23,919 nucleotides of DNA from Candidatus Woesearchaeota archaeon (GTDB lineage Archaea; Nanobdellota; Nanobdellia; Woesearchaeales; JACPBV01): positions 1 to 23,919 of the forward strand of contig JAHWHQ010000085.1 of the NCBI GenBank assembly GCA_019323195.1, written 5' to 3'. The number at the start of each line of letters is the position of its first letter. The stretch's first letter is position 1. The notes below the pieces were generated by a model. It was not told the origin of the DNA and made no database searches. It worked only from the letters and a program-made list of their open reading frames with translations. Positions 19,765 through 23,919 of the stretch are shown piece by piece. Made by a program: the position numbers and the translations under genes.

Positions 19765-21402
19765 ATGAGCAAGGAAATACAGCCTATATTCATACTGCCG
19801 GAAGGCACACAGAGGACCACTGGGAAGAATGCCCAGAGGACTAACATAATGGCAGCCAAGCTGGTTGCAGAGACAGTGAGAACTACACTCGGCCCTAAGG
19901 GCATGGACAAGATGATCGTTGATTCTTTGGGAGATGTTACTGTCACTAACGACGGGGTTACTATACTTGAAGAGATGCAGATCGAGCACCCTTCTGCCAA
20001 GATGATCGTGGAAGTGGCCAAGACACAGGAAGACGAGGTAGGAGACGGTACAACAACTGCTGTTGTACTGGCTGGAGAGCTTCTTAAGAATGCAGAGTCT
20101 TTGCTGGACCAGGAAGTGCACCCTACAATCGTCGCAAGAGGCTATAGATTAGCTGAAAGCAAGGCGCAGGATATCCTTAACAAGATGGCTGAGGATGTCT
20201 CTGAAAAGGATACTGACATATTAAAAAAGATAGCCATGACCGCTATGACAGGGAAAGGCGCTGAAAACTCTAAGGAGAAATTAAGCACAATAGCTGTCGA
20301 GGCTGTCAGGTCTGTTGTCGAGAAGGAAAACGGGAATACTGTCATTGACAGGGATAATATCAAGCTTGAGAAAAAGGTTGGGTCTTCTGTAGAGGAGAGC
20401 GAGCTTATTACAGGCATCGTGCTGGACAAGGAAAGGGTCCATGCAGGCATGCCGAGGTTTGTAAAGAACGCAAAGATAGCGCTTATCGATTCTGCTGTCG
20501 AGATAAAGAATACTGAGATTGACGCCAAGATACAGATAACCGACCCTAACCAGATGCAGGCTTTTATCGACCAGGAAGAGAATATGCTTAGGAACAAGGT
20601 CGAGAAGATAGAATCTTCAGGAGCTAATGTTGTGGTATGCCAGAAAGGTATCGATGACATGGCACAGCATTTCCTGGCTAAGAAGGGCATTTATGCTGTA
20701 AGGAGGGCCAAGCAGAGCGATATGAAGGCCCTGGCAAGGGCTACAGGAGGAAAGGTTGTGACTAATCTTGATGATCTGAATAAGACTGACTTAGGATCAG
20801 CAGGCGTCGTCGAAGAGGTCAAGGTAGGTGATGAGGAGATGACCTATATAAGGGAGTGCAAGAACCCTAAGTCTGTCACTGTCCTTGTTAGAGGAGGCAC
20901 AGAGCATGTTGTTGACGAGGTCAAGAGGGCGATGGAGGATGCCATAGGAGATGTTGCTGCCAGCCTGAAAAGCGGCAAGGTAGTTGCCGGGGCAGGGGCT
21001 CCTGAGGTTGAGCTGGCAAAGCAGCTTAGGAAATACGCTGACAGCTTAAGCGGAAGAGAGCAGCTTGCAGTGCAGGCATTTGCAAACTCTGTAGAGATAA
21101 TACCAAGGACACTTGCAGAGAACGCAGGGATAGACCCTATCGACATACTTACAGAGCTTAAGGCTGCCCATGACAAGGGAGAGAGATGGGCAGGGATTGA
21201 CGTTTTCAAGGGAAAGGCGGTTGACGCATGGAAGAAAGGCGTGATAGAGCCTTTGAAGATAAAGACACAGGCTGTAAGCTCGGCTTCAGAGGTTGCAGTG
21301 ATGATATTAAGGATAGACGATGTCATCGCAGGAAGCGGGTCAGGAAAAGGCCCAGAGATGCCTCCAGGAATGCCTCCGGGAATGCCTGGGATGGGCATGT
21401 AA
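19765..21402 (+). CDS. thsA: Thermosome (group II chaperonin) subunit
   Basis: 545 residues, full length. It forms the double-ring ATP-driven folding chamber of archaea. The N-terminal equatorial domain has RTTLGPKGMDKMIVD and the nucleotide-binding DEVGDGTTTAVVLAG (GDGTTT at 93-98). The apical domain is about 210-370, and the C-terminal equatorial part has GAPEVELAKQLRKYA. The tail ends in a Gly/Met/Pro-rich repeat (PPGMPPGMPGMGM), the usual flexible end inside the chamber. Such genes are often heat-induced; a palindrome and AT-rich DNA upstream could serve that, but no known heat-shock operator is recognised. A double T-run follows the stop. Confidence 0.97.
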   Translation: MSKEIQPIFILPEGTQRTTGKNAQRTNIMAAKLVAETVRTTLGPKGMDKMIVDSLGDVTVTNDGVTILEEMQIEHPSAKMIVEVAKTQEDEVGDGTTTAVVLAGELLKNAESLLDQEVHPTIVARGYRLAESKAQDILNKMAEDVSEKDTDILKKIAMTAMTGKGAENSKEKLSTIAVEAVRSVVEKENGNTVIDRDNIKLEKKVGSSVEESELITGIVLDKERVHAGMPRFVKNAKIALIDSAVEIKNTEIDAKIQITDPNQMQAFIDQEENMLRNKVEKIESSGANVVVCQKGIDDMAQHFLAKKGIYAVRRAKQSDMKALARATGGKVVTNLDDLNKTDLGSAGVVEEVKVGDEEMTYIRECKNPKSVTVLVRGGTEHVVDEVKRAMEDAIGDVAASLKSGKVVAGAGAPEVELAKQLRKYADSLSGREQLAVQAFANSVEIIPRTLAENAGIDPIDILTELKAAHDKGERWAGIDVFKGKAVDAWKKGVIEPLKIKTQAVSSASEVAVMILRIDDVIAGSGSGKGPEMPPGMPPGMPGMGM

Positions 21403-21412
21403 GGTATGATTA

Positions 21413-21430
21413 ATTTTTTTTAATTTTTTT
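21413..21430 (+). terminator. T-run terminator after the thermosome gene
   Basis: Two runs of T (eight and seven) separated by AA lie 10 nt after the stop codon, a typical archaeal intrinsic termination signal. Confidence 0.6.
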
Positions 21431-21562
21431 ATGGTTTATGAAGTTGATTAGTATTTAATGACGTGCAGAGGAAAAAGCACTTGCTCATAAATGAACATTT
21501 CGCTTTTTCTAAGGACAAGTGCCATTAAAGATAAAGTGTAATCAAAGATACAGAGGTAAAAA

Positions 21563-22762
21563 ATGATTGAGTTTAAACAGTTTAATTTCAGCCATGGTCT
21601 GGCTGAATCTATAGAAAAGCTGGGGTTTGAGAACCCTACACAGATACAGGAGAGATCAATACCTCCTATAATGGAGGAAAGGGACGTGCTTGGAGAGTCT
21701 GCGACAGGCTCAGGCAAGACATTGGCTTTTGGCTGCGGGATAATCGAAAAAACAATCCCGGGAAAAGGTCTGCAGGCCTTGGTGCTTACACCTACAAGGG
21801 AGCTTGCAGAGCAGGTGAAGGATGCTATCTGCCAGCTTGCCAGCAATAAGCATCTTAAAATAATCTCAGTCTATGGCGGGGTGTCGATAGGCCCCCAGAT
21901 TGAATCACTGAGGAAAGCAGAGGTAGTGATAGCAACACCCGGAAGGTTCAAGGACCATCTTGAGAGACGGACTATTGATACTTCCAGGATAAGCATCTTT
22001 GTTCTGGACGAGGCTGACAGGATGCTTGACATGGGCTTTATAGATGATATCGAGATTATAATAAGATCGTGCCCGAACAGGAAGCAGACCCTGTTCTTTT
22101 CAGCGACCATCCCGCCAAGGATAGAGACACTTTCACAGAGATACCTTCATAATCCTGTTAAGGTCTCTGCAAGGAAGCAGGTGGATCCTGAAAAGCTCAA
22201 GCAGGTCTATTATGATGTTCCGAGAAACCTTAAGTTCTCTCTTCTGGTGCATCTCCTTAAGAACGAAGATTCGGGGCTTGTGATGGTATTCTGCAACACA
22301 AGGAGGTCTACTGAGGCGGTGATAAAAAACCTGAGGGCTAATGGGATAGACGCTGTCGAGATACACGGCGGCCTTACGCAGAACAAGAGGACAAGAGCAA
22401 TAGAGCAGTTCAAGAGGTCAAAGAAAGGCGTCCTTGTGTGCACAGATGTTGCTGCTAGGGGGCTGCATATAGACGGCATTTCGCATATCTATAACTATGA
22501 CATAGCAGGAAACCCAATAGATTATGTCCATAGGATCGGGAGGACTGCAAGGGCAGGAGAGCAGGGCAAGGTGATAAACCTGCTGTGCGACTATGACCAT
22601 GACAACTTCACAAGGGTGCTTAGCGAATACAGGTCATTCTCTATAGAGAACGTACAGATGCCTTATATCGAGAGGATAATGATAAGGAGAAACAGCAGCC
22701 CGAGAAGAATGATGGGAAGAACAGGCCCAAGAAGAGGGTTTTATCATAAAACGAGAAGATAG
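21563..22762 (+). CDS. DEAD-box RNA helicase
   Basis: 399 residues. All helicase motifs are present in order: F-x17-Q motif (GFENPTQIQ, about 21-29), I ATGSGKT (47-53), Ia PTRELAEQ, GG, Ib TPGR, II DEAD (149-152), III SAT, IV VMVFCNTRR, V DVAARGLHIDGI and VI HRIGRTARAG. It unwinds short RNA duplexes with ATP, in ribosome assembly, RNA decay or cold adaptation. The C-terminus ends in an Arg-rich tail (RRNSSPRRMMGRTGPRRG) that would hold RNA. A GAGGT Shine-Dalgarno (21555-21559) precedes the ATG. It sits alone after the thermosome and converges with the surface-protein gene. Confidence 0.96.
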   Translation: MIEFKQFNFSHGLAESIEKLGFENPTQIQERSIPPIMEERDVLGESATGSGKTLAFGCGIIEKTIPGKGLQALVLTPTRELAEQVKDAICQLASNKHLKIISVYGGVSIGPQIESLRKAEVVIATPGRFKDHLERRTIDTSRISIFVLDEADRMLDMGFIDDIEIIIRSCPNRKQTLFFSATIPPRIETLSQRYLHNPVKVSARKQVDPEKLKQVYYDVPRNLKFSLLVHLLKNEDSGLVMVFCNTRRSTEAVIKNLRANGIDAVEIHGGLTQNKRTRAIEQFKRSKKGVLVCTDVAARGLHIDGISHIYNYDIAGNPIDYVHRIGRTARAGEQGKVINLLCDYDHDNFTRVLSEYRSFSIENVQMPYIERIMIRRNSSPRRMMGRTGPRRGFYHKTRR

Positions 22763-22774
22763 GATGAATATGCA

Positions 22775-23919
22775 CTATTTTCTTATCCTTCTTATTCTAG
22801 CCCTTTTTTTCTTGTAGACCATTATCACTCTTGCCAGTGATATGATTATTATCATTTCTATTGCAAATATCACTATGTTTCTAGCCGTGTTTTTCTTTTG
22901 ACCCAGTCGAATCGGTTTTTCTATCTCCTCCTGTGTTTCATTTTGTATTATATCCTCTTTAACTGTAAGGTCTTCTTCTTTCTCAATACTTTCCCCTCTT
23001 ATTGCGAAATAACTGAATCCCTTGGTTTCTGCATTGTAATAGTTATATGTCAAGTCCCTTCTTGTGTATCTTGTGGGGATGTCTGCCCATCCCCTGTTAT
23101 ACCTTGAGAGGATAATCTCCTTTCCGGCAGCCCACGACCTGTCTACCCTGAACTGTATGTCTGCTTTCTTGACATTCATGTTCTGAGTGGTTATTTCAAA
23201 ATAGTGATATGGGTTATCTACTGCGGATATATTTTCTGGCTTCTCTTCCAGTAATGTCACTGTTATCTTTGCTTCTGATGAATCTCTCTCTATATCCGCT
23301 TTTAGACTTGTTACGGTGAAATCCCCTATCTCCCATTCTATCTCTTTGCCTTTATACACCTCGTACCATGTTTTTGTTTTTATATTATCTGCCAGCGCAG
23401 GAACGCTTCCTCCTCCTCCTCCACTCCCGCTTCCTCCCCCTCCTCCTCCTGTACTTCCTGGCGTGGAGGAAGAGACGTAGTTTACCGTCAGGTTATAAAC
23501 CGATGAATTTCCCTGATTTTCTAAATTATCATAACAGGTTACACTCCAGTTATGGTCTGCATTTGCCAATGATTTTGTGAATGTTTGTGATATGTTCCTT
23601 GTTATCGTCACGTCTGTCTGGTCAATAACGCCGTTTATAATCAAGCTGCAATTCCTTATAGGATTGTCGTCACTGACATTATAGGTGAACGTCACTGTAG
23701 AGCTTGTTGTCCAGCTTGCACCATCAGCCGGAGATCTTAGGTTGATATTTGGCGGTGTAGCGTCCTGCACCAGTGTAATAGTTCTTATAGACGTCCAGTT
23801 GTAGTTACTTGCTTTATCATATATTGTGGCATTATATAGATATGTTGTTCTTGGAAGGCTTGTGAAGTTGATACTATATATTGCCGTTGTGTAAATTGTC
23901 TTATTGACCAGCGCTGTCA
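22775..23919 (-). CDS. Surface protein with Ig-like and PGF-pre-PGF domains, C-terminal part
   Basis: The frame is open to the right edge, so the gene starts outside; 381 residues are visible. An in-frame GTG at 23770 is internal, because the sequence before it continues the same fold (TTYLYNATIYDKASNYNWTS). There are Ig-like repeats with the TPPNINLRSPADG junction common in archaeal S-layer and adhesin proteins, then a Gly/Ser linker, then a PGF-pre-PGF domain (YHYFEITTQNMNVKKADIQF, GWADIPTRY, YYNAETKGFSYFAIRG). A single membrane helix (about NIVIFAIEMIIIISLARVIM) and a basic tail KKKRARIRRIRK anchor it with the bulk outside. There are many N-x-S/T sites. It is probably an adhesin or envelope protein used in host or neighbour contact (inference). 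Confidence 0.88.
   Translation of the reverse strand, partial: TALVNKTIYTTAIYSINFTSLPRTTYLYNATIYDKASNYNWTSIRTITLVQDATPPNINLRSPADGASWTTSSTVTFTYNVSDDNPIRNCSLIINGVIDQTDVTITRNISQTFTKSLANADHNWSVTCYDNLENQGNSSVYNLTVNYVSSSTPGSTGGGGGGSGSGGGGGSVPALADNIKTKTWYEVYKGKEIEWEIGDFTVTSLKADIERDSSEAKITVTLLEEKPENISAVDNPYHYFEITTQNMNVKKADIQFRVDRSWAAGKEIILSRYNRGWADIPTRYTRRDLTYNYYNAETKGFSYFAIRGESIEKEEDLTVKEDIIQNETQEEIEKPIRLGQKKNTARNIVIFAIEMIIIISLARVIMVYKKKRARIRRIRK

Noticed and set aside
20844..21398. 184-aa minus-strand frame inside the thermosome gene
   Set aside because: It mirrors the coding bias of the chaperonin, and its Pro/Gly/Ser-rich translation is a reverse reading of the GMPPGM tail and the codons before it.
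23768..23770. GTG at 23770 as the start of the surface protein
   Set aside because: The open frame continues upstream to the window edge with the same Ig-like sequence character and no stop, so the gene starts outside the window.

Overview
The window reads as chromosomal DNA of a DPANN-type archaeon, most like the Woesearchaeota/Pacearchaeota group (inference from gene content; no 16S gene is present). Archaeal markers are TFE (TFIIE-alpha homologue), a group II chaperonin, zinc-binding PyrI, a pilin-type class III signal peptide, a PGF-pre-PGF surface protein, tRNAs split by bulge-helix-bulge introns, and archaeal TATA boxes. Many genes have a TATA box centred about 26-30 nt before the start codon, which implies leaderless mRNAs.

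Layout. 1-351: end of an acidic-linker cupredoxin-fold protein. 380-1763: a bacterial-type sigma-70 factor and a small unknown gene, both leftward with archaeal TATA boxes. 1826-1968: a three-arm palindrome. 2015-2554: unknown gene. 2560-5016: a tightly coupled leftward operon of an AlaDH/PNT (carboxyethylornithine-synthase-like) dehydrogenase, an ATP-grasp ligase and a GNAT acetyltransferase. 5174-5734: TFE, with a structured upstream region. 5997-6353: two tiny zinc-finger genes. 6640-6901: tRNA-Thr(GGT) and tRNA-Val(GAC), each interrupted by two introns. 6946-7111: copy 1 of a 165-nt structured repeat. 7159-8198: a three-gene membrane/pilin-like operon. 8214-15370: a nearly complete UMP pathway, all leftward (pyrB, pyrI, pyrD, pyrK, then a Doc-RHH toxin-antitoxin pair coupled to pyrC and pyrE, then pyrF and a LOG-like gene). 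15428-15592: copy 2 of the structured repeat, between the divergent pyrB and glyA promoters. 15649-17924: glyA and folD (one-carbon metabolism). 18022-18696: a methyltransferase. 18837-19475: an AT-rich membrane protein. 19765-21402: thermosome. 21563-22762: DEAD-box helicase. 22775-23919: C-terminal part of a surface protein.

How the genes work together. PyrB/PyrI make carbamoyl-aspartate, PyrC closes the ring, PyrD/PyrK oxidise dihydroorotate, and PyrE/PyrF yield UMP; carAB is not in the window. GlyA and FolD supply and interconvert folate one-carbon units.

The most unusual points are a complete sigma-70 factor in a genome using TBP/TFE-type transcription; two 165-nt elements whose paired arms show compensatory changes, part of a wider set of nested intergenic palindromes; tRNAs with four introns in total, including one in a T-loop; and a toxin-antitoxin promoter that seems to drive essential pyrimidine genes.
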